Shown here piece after piece: positions 15,516-23,283 of a stretch of 64,000 nucleotides of DNA. Each line of letters starts with the position of its first letter. Positions within the stretch are counted from its first letter, which is position 1. The stretch is from Pseudomonas frederiksbergensis (GTDB lineage Bacteria; Pseudomonadota; Gammaproteobacteria; Pseudomonadales; Pseudomonadaceae), in contig NZ_JQGJ02000009.1 of the NCBI RefSeq assembly GCF_000802155.2, positions 186,001-250,000 of the forward strand, given 5' to 3'. The notes below the pieces were generated by a model that did no database searches, was not told the DNA's origin, and saw nothing but the letters and a program-made list of their open reading frames with translations. A program made the translations under genes and the position numbers.

Positions 15516-15824
15516 TCATATCTTGAGGTCGAGAGTGCTTTCCCCGACGGCAAAATTTCCCGATGGCCGGGTAACAGTCACTCGGGTGTTGATCTGCGCG
15601 TTTGGGGCGTTCTTTCTCAGCCAATCATTCGGCACCTCGAATGTCATCGGTTGTCCTGGCTGCGTCACGTTTATCGTGTGTTCCGATCTCTCTCCCGTAG
15701 AGATGACGACTTCAAATTTCACGACATCGCCTATGGAGACATTGAGGTATGACGGCACTTCAATTTGAGTCGAGTCGCTGAGGCTGCGAGCGTTTTCATT
15801 AATCACCGGGGGGCTTAGAGGCAT
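15516..15824 (-). CDS. Small Ig-like protein of unknown function
   Basis: A 102-residue protein. The ATG at 15824 is chosen over a TTG two codons upstream because AAAGGAAC lies seven bases before it and because it aligns with the start of its paralogue (MPLSPPVIN versus MPLRTPMLN). The alternating-strand pattern IEVPSYLNVSIGDVVKFEVV ... FEVPNDWLRK ... VTVTRPSGNFAVGES fits a single Ig-like beta-sandwich. No signal peptide. The gene lies between the 19-bp direct repeats. Confidence 0.6.
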   Translation of the reverse strand: MPLSPPVINENARSLSDSTQIEVPSYLNVSIGDVVKFEVVISTGERSEHTINVTQPGQPMTFEVPNDWLRKNAPNAQINTRVTVTRPSGNFAVGESTLDLKI

Positions 15825-16161
15825 GATCAAGTTCCTTTCAACATGGACCAGAGGCTAACGTTTGACCTTGAGAGCTCCAAGGCAGAGGCTTTCCGTCGCC
15901 TTTATTCAACTGCTTTCGCAAGGAACATTTCTGCTCCGTCTTGCCGTTCTGAAGCACTCGCTGATCTTATGCCCCGCTCGCTGGACGACGACTGCTGGTC
16001 AGAGTTGACAGTGGCGACAAACGGCTTGCCTCGTGGCAAGGCCTAGTGTCCTCGTAAGTTTTTTTTCGCGCGCGCCCGACTACAAAAACGTGCGAAAGCT
16101 TGATCTGCTGGGCTTCGCGCAAAACCCCGACACCGTCCACGCCAAGACAAAAGACGAAATA
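15825..16161. other. Gene-free island remnant
   Basis: Between the small Ig-like gene and the glucarate promoter no coding sequence is supported; a 67-codon open frame here has no family resemblance. The segment contains the right copy of the 19-bp direct repeat. Confidence 0.4.
16000..16018. repeat. 19-bp direct repeat, right copy
   Basis: Identical to 15409-15427. It ends ~150 bp before the promoter of the glucarate operon. Confidence 0.7.
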
Positions 16162-16164
16162 CAG

Positions 16165-16192
16165 TTGACGCCCACATTTTAAGTTGTACGAT
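16165..16192 (+). promoter_or_regulatory. Sigma-70 promoter of the glucarate/galactarate operon
   Basis: TTGACG (-35, 16165-16170) and TACGAT (-10, 16187-16192) are separated by 16 bp. The -10 lies inside the inverted repeat at 16181-16204, so a bound regulator would block RNA polymerase. Confidence 0.6.
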
Positions 16193-16204
16193 GACCTACA
16201 ACTT
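16181..16204. promoter_or_regulatory. Probable operator for the FCD/GntR regulator
   Basis: A perfect 8-bp inverted repeat, AAGTTGTA (16181-16188) and TACAACTT (16197-16204), has an 8-bp centre. The size and TTGT...ACAA pattern suit an FCD-type GntR dimer. It overlaps the -10 box. The partner is presumably the regulator at 13407-14153. Confidence 0.55.
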
Positions 16205-16261
16205 CACATGAAGCTGAACCGTTTCCTACAACACAACATTTGCGTCCAGGGTGTTCGAATA

Positions 16262-17173
16262 ATGAATCCACAAGAACTGAAGTCCATCCTCTCGTCTGGC
16301 CTGCTGTCGTTCCCGGTCACCGATTTCACTGCCAATGGCGATTTCAATCGCGACAGCTACATCAAGCGCCTCGAGTGGCTGGCCCCGTACGGCGCCTCTG
16401 CACTGTTCGCAGCGGGCGGCACCGGTGAATTTTTCTCCCTGGCCGCCAGTGAGTATTCGCAAGTCATCAAGACTGCCGTCGATACCTGCGCCACCAGCGT
16501 GCCAATCCTCGCCGGTGTCGGCGGTGCGACCCGCCAGGCCATCGAATACGCGCAAGAAGCCGAGCGCCTGGGCGCCAAGGGCCTGTTGCTGCTGCCGCAC
16601 TACCTGACCGAAGCCAGCCAGGACGGCGTTGCCGCCCACGTTGAAGCCGTGTGCAAATCGGTGAAAATCGGCGTGGTGGTGTACAACCGCAACGTTTGCC
16701 GTCTGAACGCTGTCCAGTTGGAACAACTGGCCGAGCGCTGCCCGAACCTGATCGGCTACAAGGACGGCCTGGGCGACATCGAACTGATGGTGTCGATCCG
16801 TCGTCGCCTCGGCGATCGTTTCAGCTACCTGGGTGGCCTGCCGACCGCTGAAGTCTACGCCGCGGCCTACAAGGCCCTGGGCGTGCCGGTCTACTCCTCG
16901 GCGGTGTTCAACTTCATCCCGAAAACCGCGATGGACTTCTACCACGCCATTGCCCGTGACGATCACGACACCGTCGGCAAGATCATCGACGACTTCTTCC
17001 TGCCGTACCTGGACATTCGCAACCGCAAGGCCGGTTATGCAGTGAGCATCGTCAAGGCCGGCGCGAAGATCGTTGGCTATGACGCAGGCCCTGTGCGCAC
17101 GCCGCTGACCGACCTGCTGCCAGAAGAATACGAAGCCCTCGCCGCGCTGATCGACAAGCAAGGCAAGCAGTAA
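16262..17173 (+). CDS. kdgD: 5-dehydro-4-deoxyglucarate dehydratase (KDG dehydratase, EC 4.2.1.41)
   Basis: A 303-residue class I aldolase-like enzyme of the DHDPS/NAL family. It converts 5-dehydro-4-deoxy-D-glucarate to 2,5-dioxopentanoate (alpha-ketoglutarate semialdehyde) with loss of water and CO2. The Schiff-base lysine is K167 in GYKDGLGD, the conserved tyrosine is in VVVYNRN, and the substrate loop is GGTGEFFSL. The ATG at 16262 (MNPQELKSIL) matches the family start; an in-frame GTG/ATG upstream lies in the promoter/operator. It is the first gene of the operon, with a terminator hairpin just after it that may tune expression relative to the next gene. Confidence 0.93.
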   Translation: MNPQELKSILSSGLLSFPVTDFTANGDFNRDSYIKRLEWLAPYGASALFAAGGTGEFFSLAASEYSQVIKTAVDTCATSVPILAGVGGATRQAIEYAQEAERLGAKGLLLLPHYLTEASQDGVAAHVEAVCKSVKIGVVVYNRNVCRLNAVQLEQLAERCPNLIGYKDGLGDIELMVSIRRRLGDRFSYLGGLPTAEVYAAAYKALGVPVYSSAVFNFIPKTAMDFYHAIARDDHDTVGKIIDDFFLPYLDIRNRKAGYAVSIVKAGAKIVGYDAGPVRTPLTDLLPEEYEALAALIDKQGKQ

Positions 17174-17186
17174 CAGACCCGACAAG

Positions 17187-17211
17187 GCCGCTGAGCAATC
17201 AGCGGCTTTTT
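17187..17211 (+). terminator. Rho-independent terminator after kdgD
   Basis: GCCGCTGA / TCAGCGGC (8-bp perfect stem, GCAA loop) is followed by five T. Because the pathway continues in the same direction 90 bp later, it probably acts partially within the cluster. Confidence 0.8.
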
Positions 17212-17301
17212 GCGTAAGGCTTGATCGTTTCCACGCGTGCGTGGAGATGCAGCCAGGGACGCACAGCGTTCCTAGACAGCTTTTGTGAGAGGAGAAGCTC
17301 C

Positions 17302-18747
17302 GTGGCAGATGCAAAGCGTTTCGATAACTACATCAACGGTCAGTGGGTGGCCGGTGCCGACTATTGCACCAACATCAACCCGTCTGACTTGTCCGATGTC
17401 ATCGGTGAATACGCCAAGGCTGACGCAGCGCAGGTCAACGCCGCCATCGAAGCCGCCCGCGCCGCGTTCCCGGCCTGGTCGACCTCCGGCATCCAGGCGC
17501 GTCACGATGCGCTGGACAAAGTCGGCACCGAGATCCTCGCCCGCCGTGAAGAACTCGGCCAACTGCTGGCCCGGGAAGAGGGCAAGACCCTGCCTGAAGC
17601 CATCGGCGAAGTGACTCGCGCCGGCAACATTTTCAAATTCTTCGCCGGTGAATGCCTGCGTCTGTCGGGCGACTACGTGCCCTCGGTGCGCCCGGGCGTC
17701 AACGTCGAAGTGACCCGCGAAGCCCTCGGTGTGGTTGGCCTGATCACCCCGTGGAACTTCCCGATTGCCATTCCCGCGTGGAAAATCGCCCCGGCCCTGG
17801 CCTACGGCAACTGCGTGGTGATCAAGCCCGCCGAGCTGGTGCCGGGTTGCGCCTGGGCCCTGGCCGAGATCATTTCCCGCGCCGGTTTCCCGGCCGGTGC
17901 GTTCAACCTGGTAATGGGCAGCGGCCGCGTGGTCGGCGACATCCTGGTCAACAGCCCGAAAGTCGACGGCATCAGCTTCACCGGTTCGGTGGGCGTGGGT
18001 CGGCAGATCGCGGTCAACTGCGTGTCGCGCCAGGCCAAGGTGCAGTTGGAAATGGGCGGCAAGAACCCGCAAATCATCCTCGACGACGCCGACCTCAAGC
18101 AGGCCGTCGAACTGGCCGTGCAGAGCGCGTTCTACTCCACCGGTCAGCGCTGCACGGCGTCGAGCCGCCTGATCGTCACGGCTGGCATCCACGACAAGTT
18201 CGTCGCGGCCATGGCCGAGCGCATGCAATCGATCAAGGTTGGCCATGCGCTGAAGGCCGGCACCGACATCGGCCCGGTGGTGTCCGAAGCCCAGCTCAAC
18301 CAGGACTTGAAGTACATCGACATCGGCCAGAGCGAAGGTGCGCGGCTGGTCAGCGGTGGTGGTTTAGTGACGTGCGACACCGAAGGTTACTTCCTGGCCC
18401 CGACGCTGTTTGCCGACAGCGAAGCTTCGATGCGCATCAGCCGCGAAGAGATCTTCGGCCCGGTGGCCAACGTCGTGCGCGTGGCGGACTACGAGGCGGC
18501 GCTGGCGATGGCCAACGACACCGAGTTCGGCTTGTCCGCCGGTATCGCCACCACGTCGTTGAAGTACGCCAACCACTTCAAGCGCCATTCCCAGGCGGGC
18601 ATGGTGATGGTCAACCTGCCAACCGCCGGCGTGGATTACCACGTGCCGTTCGGCGGGCGCAAAGGGTCGTCCTACGGTTCGCGTGAGCAAGGCCGCTACG
18701 CGCAAGAGTTCTACACCGTGGTGAAGACCTCCTACATCGGTTCGTAA
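17302..18747 (+). CDS. Alpha-ketoglutaric semialdehyde dehydrogenase (EC 1.2.1.26)
   Basis: A 481-residue NAD(P)-dependent aldehyde dehydrogenase. It oxidises 2,5-dioxopentanoate from KdgD to 2-oxoglutarate, feeding the TCA cycle. The GTG start at 17302 is chosen because GAGGAGAAG precedes it and it gives the usual family N-terminus. Catalytic residues are present: C284 in STGQRCTASS, general base E250 in LEMGGKNPQ, N152 in TPWNFP and K175 in VIKPAE. The cofactor loop is FTGSVGVG. The role is inferred from the neighbours, since ALDH substrate specificity is not readable from motifs alone. Confidence 0.88.
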   Translation: MADAKRFDNYINGQWVAGADYCTNINPSDLSDVIGEYAKADAAQVNAAIEAARAAFPAWSTSGIQARHDALDKVGTEILARREELGQLLAREEGKTLPEAIGEVTRAGNIFKFFAGECLRLSGDYVPSVRPGVNVEVTREALGVVGLITPWNFPIAIPAWKIAPALAYGNCVVIKPAELVPGCAWALAEIISRAGFPAGAFNLVMGSGRVVGDILVNSPKVDGISFTGSVGVGRQIAVNCVSRQAKVQLEMGGKNPQIILDDADLKQAVELAVQSAFYSTGQRCTASSRLIVTAGIHDKFVAAMAERMQSIKVGHALKAGTDIGPVVSEAQLNQDLKYIDIGQSEGARLVSGGGLVTCDTEGYFLAPTLFADSEASMRISREEIFGPVANVVRVADYEAALAMANDTEFGLSAGIATTSLKYANHFKRHSQAGMVMVNLPTAGVDYHVPFGGRKGSSYGSREQGRYAQEFYTVVKTSYIGS

Positions 18748-18832
18748 TACGCAACACCGGTCGGCGCCGCACTCCGGCGCCGACCGCACAATTTGATTTC
18801 CCGCATAAAAATAAATAGTGGAAGTAGATTAC

Positions 18833-20197
18833 ATGCAAGAGACCAAGCCGACGCACGTCCGCTATTTGATCCTGCTCATGCTGTTTTTGGTGACGACGAT
18901 CAACTATGCCGACCGTGCGACTATCGCCATCGCTGGTTCCAGCCTGCAAAAAGACCTCGGCATCGACGCCGTCACCCTCGGTTATATTTTCTCTGCCTTC
19001 GGCTGGGCCTACGTCGCCGGGCAGATTCCGGGCGGCTGGCTGCTCGACCGTTTCGGGTCGAAGAAAATCTATGCCTTGAGCATTTTCACCTGGTCGCTGT
19101 TCACCGTGCTGCAGGGTTATGTCGGTGAGTTCGGAATGTCCACCGCCGTGGTCGCGCTGTTCATGCTGCGCTTCTTGGTCGGGCTGGCCGAAGCGCCTTC
19201 GTTCCCGGGCAACGCGCGGATCGTCGCCGCCTGGTTCCCCACCGCGGAACGCGGCACCGCGTCGGCGATCTTCAACTCGGCGCAGTATTTCGCCACCGTA
19301 TTGTTCGCACCGCTGATGGGCTGGATCGTCTACCGCTTTGGCTGGCAGCACGTATTCATCGTCATGGGCGTGATCGGCATCGTGTTCTCGCTGGTCTGGC
19401 TGAAGGTGATCTACAGCCCCCGTCAACACCCGATGATCAACGAGGCCGAGTTCAATCACATCGCGTCCAACGGCGCGATGGTCGACATGGACCAGGACAA
19501 GGGCAAGGAAAAGAAAGCCGACGGTCCGAAGTGGGACTACATCCGCCAATTGCTGACCAACCGCATGATGCTCGGTGTCTACCTGGGCCAGTACTGCATC
19601 AACGGCATCACTTACTTCTTCCTGACCTGGTTCCCGGTGTACCTGGTCCAGGAGCGCGGCATGACCATCCTCAAGGCCGGTTTCATCGCGTCCTTGCCGG
19701 CGATCTGCGGCTTCATCGGCGGCGTGCTCGGTGGGGTGATTTCCGATTACCTGCTGCGCAAGGGCCACTCGCTGACCTTCGCCCGCAAGGCGCCGATCAT
19801 CGCCGGCCTGCTGGTATCCAGCAGCATCGTGGCGTGCAACTACGTGGACATCGAATGGATGGTGGTGGGCTTCATGGCCCTGGCGTTCTTCGGCAAAGGC
19901 GTTGGTGCACTGGGCTGGGCCGTGGTCTCCGATACCTCGCCAAAACAGATCGCTGGCTTGAGCGGCGGCCTGTTCAACACTTTCGGTAACCTGGCGTCGA
20001 TCACCACGCCAATCGTCATCGGCTACATCATCAGCTCCACCGGCTCGTTCAAATGGGCGCTGGTGTTTGTCGGTTGCAACGCGTTGATGGCGGTGTTCAG
20101 CTATCTGGTCATCGTCGGCCCGATCAAGCGTGTGGTGCTCAAGGAACCAGCGGCCAAAGAAGCCGATCTTTCCAGCCTGTCTGAAGCCAAATCCTGA
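18833..20197 (+). CDS. MFS transporter for D-glucarate/galactarate (anion:cation symporter family)
   Basis: A 454-residue 12-helix permease of the ACS group, with INYADRATIAIAG near the N-terminus, GGWLLDRFGSKK in loop 2-3, FLVGLAEAPSFPGNAR and the central cytoplasmic loop. These features are typical of GudP/GarP. The ATG at 18833 has GGAAG eight to ten bases upstream; a GTG at 18818 is less likely. Its place between the semialdehyde dehydrogenase and galactarate dehydratase indicates uptake of the aldarates used by the operon. Confidence 0.87.
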   Translation: MQETKPTHVRYLILLMLFLVTTINYADRATIAIAGSSLQKDLGIDAVTLGYIFSAFGWAYVAGQIPGGWLLDRFGSKKIYALSIFTWSLFTVLQGYVGEFGMSTAVVALFMLRFLVGLAEAPSFPGNARIVAAWFPTAERGTASAIFNSAQYFATVLFAPLMGWIVYRFGWQHVFIVMGVIGIVFSLVWLKVIYSPRQHPMINEAEFNHIASNGAMVDMDQDKGKEKKADGPKWDYIRQLLTNRMMLGVYLGQYCINGITYFFLTWFPVYLVQERGMTILKAGFIASLPAICGFIGGVLGGVISDYLLRKGHSLTFARKAPIIAGLLVSSSIVACNYVDIEWMVVGFMALAFFGKGVGALGWAVVSDTSPKQIAGLSGGLFNTFGNLASITTPIVIGYIISSTGSFKWALVFVGCNALMAVFSYLVIVGPIKRVVLKEPAAKEADLSSLSEAKS

Positions 20198-20209
20198 GGA
20201 GCGGCGTCG

Positions 20210-21763
20210 ATGCAATTGATTGAACATGCCGATTCGCCCCGTTACATCCGCCTGCATGAGCGGGACAACGTGGTGATTGTTGTCAACGACCAGGGCGTAC
20301 CGGCCGGGACCGAATTCCCGGACGGGCTGGTCACCGTCGACTTCGTGCCGCAAAGCCACAAAGTCACCCTGGTGGACATTCCCGAGGGCGGCGAGGTGAT
20401 TCGCTACGGCCAGGTCATTGGCTACGCGCTGCAACCGATCCCTCGTGGCAGTTGGGTCAAGGAAGACCAGCTGCGCATGCCCACCGCGCCGCCGCTGGAC
20501 AGCCTGCCGCTGTCCACCGATGTGCCGGCGGCCGATGCGCCGTTGGAGGGCTACACCTTCGAGGGCTACCGCAACGCCGACGGCACCGTCGGAACGCGCA
20601 ACATCCTGGGGATCACCACCACGGTGCAGTGCGTCACCGGTGTTTTGGACCATGCGGTCAAGCGCATCAAGGACGAGCTGCTGCCCAAGTACCCGAACGT
20701 CGATGACGTGGTGGCGCTGACCCACAGCTATGGTTGTGGCGTGGCGATCACTGCCACCGACGCCTACATTCCGATCCGCACTGTGCGCAACCTGGCGCGC
20801 AACCCGAACCTGGGGGGCGAGGCGCTGGTGATCAGCCTGGGCTGCGAGAAATTGCAGGCCGGGCAGGTGATGCATGAAGGCGACAGCTCGGTGGACCTCA
20901 GCGAGCCCTGGTTGTATCGCTTGCAGGATTCCAGCCACGGCTTCACGGAAATGATCGAGCAGATCATGGAACTGGCCGAGACGCGCCTGAAGAAACTCGA
21001 CCAGCGCCGCCGCGAAACCGTGCCGGCCTCGGAGCTGATCCTGGGCATGCAGTGCGGCGGCAGCGATGCGTTTTCCGGCATCACCGCCAACCCGGCGTTG
21101 GGTTATGCCTCGGACCTGTTGCTGCGGGCGGGGGCGACGGTGATGTTTTCCGAAGTCACCGAAGTGCGCGATGCGATCTACCTGCTGACTTCCCGTGCGC
21201 AAACCCAGGAAATCGCCCAGGAACTGGTGCGCGAAATGGACTGGTACGACCGTTACCTGGCCAAGGGCGAAGCCGATCGCAGTGCCAATACCACGCCGGG
21301 CAACAAGAAGGGTGGGTTGTCGAACATCGTCGAGAAGTCCCTGGGATCGATCGTCAAGTCCGGCAGCAGCGCCATCAACGGCGTGCTTGGCCCGGGCGAG
21401 CGTTTCAAGCAAAAGGGCCTGATCTTCTGCGCCACGCCGGCGAGTGATTTTGTCTGCGGCACGCTGCAATTGGCGGCGGGGATGAACCTGCACGTGTTCA
21501 CCACGGGTCGAGGCACGCCGTACGGCCTGGCGATGGCGCCAGTGGTGAAGGTCTCGACCCGTACCGAACTGGCCCAGCGCTGGCCGGACCTGATCGACAT
21601 CGACGCCGGTCGGATCGCCACCGGGCGTGCAACCATCGAAGAGTTGGGCTGGGAGCTGTTCCACTATTACCTGGATGTGGCCAGCGGCAAAAAGCAGACC
21701 TGGGCCGAGCGGCACAAGCTGTTCAACGACATCACGTTGTTCAACCCGGCGCCGATTACCTGA
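20210..21763 (+). CDS. garD: Galactarate dehydratase (EC 4.2.1.42)
   Basis: A 517-residue enzyme of the UxaA/GarD family. An N-terminal SAF domain (residues ~1-85) is followed by the altronate/galactarate dehydratase domain with the GYRNADGTVGTRNILGI motif, the cysteine-containing HSYGCGVAIT and SLGCEKLQAGQ segments, and the GMQCGGSDAFSG signature. It dehydrates galactarate to 5-dehydro-4-deoxyglucarate, the substrate of KdgD. It starts 12 bp after the transporter and closes the operon. No glucarate dehydratase (gudD) is present in the window. Confidence 0.92.
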   Translation: MQLIEHADSPRYIRLHERDNVVIVVNDQGVPAGTEFPDGLVTVDFVPQSHKVTLVDIPEGGEVIRYGQVIGYALQPIPRGSWVKEDQLRMPTAPPLDSLPLSTDVPAADAPLEGYTFEGYRNADGTVGTRNILGITTTVQCVTGVLDHAVKRIKDELLPKYPNVDDVVALTHSYGCGVAITATDAYIPIRTVRNLARNPNLGGEALVISLGCEKLQAGQVMHEGDSSVDLSEPWLYRLQDSSHGFTEMIEQIMELAETRLKKLDQRRRETVPASELILGMQCGGSDAFSGITANPALGYASDLLLRAGATVMFSEVTEVRDAIYLLTSRAQTQEIAQELVREMDWYDRYLAKGEADRSANTTPGNKKGGLSNIVEKSLGSIVKSGSSAINGVLGPGERFKQKGLIFCATPASDFVCGTLQLAAGMNLHVFTTGRGTPYGLAMAPVVKVSTRTELAQRWPDLIDIDAGRIATGRATIEELGWELFHYYLDVASGKKQTWAERHKLFNDITLFNPAPIT

Positions 21764-21788
21764 TGACTTCGTGATCGCTGGAGATCCA

Positions 21789-21868
21789 GTGCGAAAGCTT
21801 GCTCGCGATAGCGGAGGTACATTCAGCATTGATGCAAGCTGACCCGGCGCCTTCGCGAGCAGGCTCGA
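21789..21868. repeat. Inverted REP-like pair (type with GCTTGCTCGCGATAGCGG)
   Basis: GCGAAAGCTTGCTCGCGATA (21790-21810) and CCTTCGCGAGCAGGCTCG (21850-21868) form an inverted pair in the gap between garD and the AEC transporter. This is a second REP class, different from the GAGGGAGC type. Confidence 0.65.
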
Positions 21869-21938
21869 CCAGACGCCAGTGCCGTGAGTGGCTTATCATT
21901 AGCCACCTAACGGCACACCCTTCTCAAGGTCCCCCGGC

Positions 21939-22880
21939 ATGCTGGCAATTTTCCTCGAAACCCTGAACGTCACCGCGCCGGTGTTTGCCATGCTGTTCCT
22001 GGGGACGTTGCTCAAGCGTATCTATTGGATCAATGACAATTTCATCCACATCGCCTCGTCGCTGGTGTTCAACGTCACCATGCCGGCGCTGTTGTTCCTC
22101 GGGATCCTGCATGCCGACCTGCATGCGGCGTTGCAACCGGACCTGCTGATCTATTTCTCCATCGCGACCCTGGTGAGCTTTGCGATGGCCTGGGGCTGGG
22201 CGATCTGGCGTTGCCCGCGGGAAGATCGCGGCATCTACACCCAGGGTGCGTTTCGCGGCAATAACGGCGTGATCGGCCTGGCACTGGCCGCGAGCATGTA
22301 CGGCGACTATGGGATTTCCCTGGGATCGATTCTCGCGGCGCTGGTGATCCTGTTCTACAACACCTTGTCGACCATCGTCTTGGCGGTCTACAGCCCGGTG
22401 ATCAAGTCCGACCCATGGAGCATCTGCAAAAGCGTGATCAGCAATCCGCTGATCATCAGCGTGATCGCCGCCGCGCCGTTCGCCTATTGGCAGATAGGCC
22501 TGCCAAACTGGTTCGAGACCTCGGCCAGGTACCTGTCGCAAATGACCTTGCCCCTGGCGCTGATCTGCATCGGCGGCACGCTGTCGCTGGCGGCCTTGCG
22601 CAAGAGCGGCAAGATGGCCCTGAGTTCGAGCCTGGTGAAGATGGTCGGCTTGCCGCTGGTGACCACGCTAGGCGCATGGCTGTGGGGCTTTCGCGGGGCT
22701 GAGCTGGGGATCCTGTTCCTGTACTTCGGCAGCCCTACCGCCGCCGCCAGTTATGTCATGGCCCGGGCAGCCGATGGCAACCATGAACTGGCGGCGGCGA
22801 TCATCGTCATCACCACCCTGATGGCGGCGATTACCACTAACCTGGGGATCTTTGTGTTGCAGTGGGGTGGGTGGATCTAG
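21939..22880 (+). CDS. AEC (auxin efflux carrier) family transporter
   Basis: A 313-residue membrane protein with about ten helices. The N-terminal half contains SLVFNVTMPALLFLGI and the conserved GAFRGNNGVIGLALA segment. The C-terminal half repeats the fold, with LICIGGTLSL and GSPTAAASYVMARA. AEC/malonate-permease-like carriers export or import organic anions; no substrate can be named. The gene stands alone with a short palindromic hairpin at its stop. Confidence 0.85.
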   Translation: MLAIFLETLNVTAPVFAMLFLGTLLKRIYWINDNFIHIASSLVFNVTMPALLFLGILHADLHAALQPDLLIYFSIATLVSFAMAWGWAIWRCPREDRGIYTQGAFRGNNGVIGLALAASMYGDYGISLGSILAALVILFYNTLSTIVLAVYSPVIKSDPWSICKSVISNPLIISVIAAAPFAYWQIGLPNWFETSARYLSQMTLPLALICIGGTLSLAALRKSGKMALSSSLVKMVGLPLVTTLGAWLWGFRGAELGILFLYFGSPTAAASYVMARAADGNHELAAAIIVITTLMAAITTNLGIFVLQWGGWI

Positions 22881-22897
22881 GCTCGCGATAGCGAGCC
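22880..22897. terminator. Short palindromic hairpin between convergent genes
   Basis: GGCTCGCGATAGCGAGCC is a 7-bp stem at the stop of the AEC transporter and just before the convergent PcaC-like gene. There is no T-run, so termination is uncertain; it may be a REP half. Confidence 0.4.
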
Positions 22898-22902
22898 AAC
22901 GG

Positions 22903-23283
22903 TTACTCGGCTTTCTGGTAACTATCGATCACTTCCTGCGCCGCCCGAAACGCATCGATCGCCGCCGGCACTCCCGCATACACCGCGCAATGCAGCAACG
23001 CCTCGCGAATCTCTTCCACGGTGCAGCCATTGTTCAGCGCGCCGCGCACGTGGCCCTTGAGTTCCTGCGGGCACTTGAGGGCGGTGAGGGCGGCGAGGGT
23101 GATCAGGCTGCGAGTCTTCAGCGGCAGCCCCTCGCGGCTCCAGACGCTGCCCCAGGCGTGTTCGTTGACGAAGTCCTGCAACGGCTGGGTGAATTCGGTG
23201 GCGTTGCCCAGGGCGCGGTCGACGAACGCGTCGCCCATGACCTGGCGACGCATGTCCAGGCCGGTCTTTGGAGTGTCGGTCAT
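22903..23283 (-). CDS. Carboxymuconolactone decarboxylase (PcaC-like) family protein
   Basis: A 126-residue AhpD/CMD-fold protein. The FVNEHAWGSVWSREGLPLKTRSLITLAALTAL segment and HVRGALNNGCTVEEIREALLHCAVYAGVPAA match 4-carboxymuconolactone decarboxylases, including conserved glutamate and histidine positions. No other protocatechuate genes are nearby, and many such proteins are not PcaC, so the reaction is uncertain. Its ATG overlaps the stop of the antiporter gene (ATGA), so the two are translated together. Confidence 0.8.
   Translation of the reverse strand: MTDTPKTGLDMRRQVMGDAFVDRALGNATEFTQPLQDFVNEHAWGSVWSREGLPLKTRSLITLAALTALKCPQELKGHVRGALNNGCTVEEIREALLHCAVYAGVPAAIDAFRAAQEVIDSYQKAE

Noticed and set aside
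15843..16046. A 67-codon plus-strand frame in the island
   Set aside because: No ribosome-binding site of note, no family resemblance, and it runs through the direct-repeat copy; chance is likely.
18611..21829. A 1072-codon open frame on the minus strand across the aldarate operon
   Set aside because: It is the antisense of the semialdehyde dehydrogenase, transporter and garD genes, has low-complexity His/Gln/Arg-rich translation and arises from GC-rich codon bias.
22903..23283. Naming the gene pcaC
   Set aside because: Family membership is clear, but no protocatechuate pathway genes are nearby and many CMD-fold proteins have other activities.
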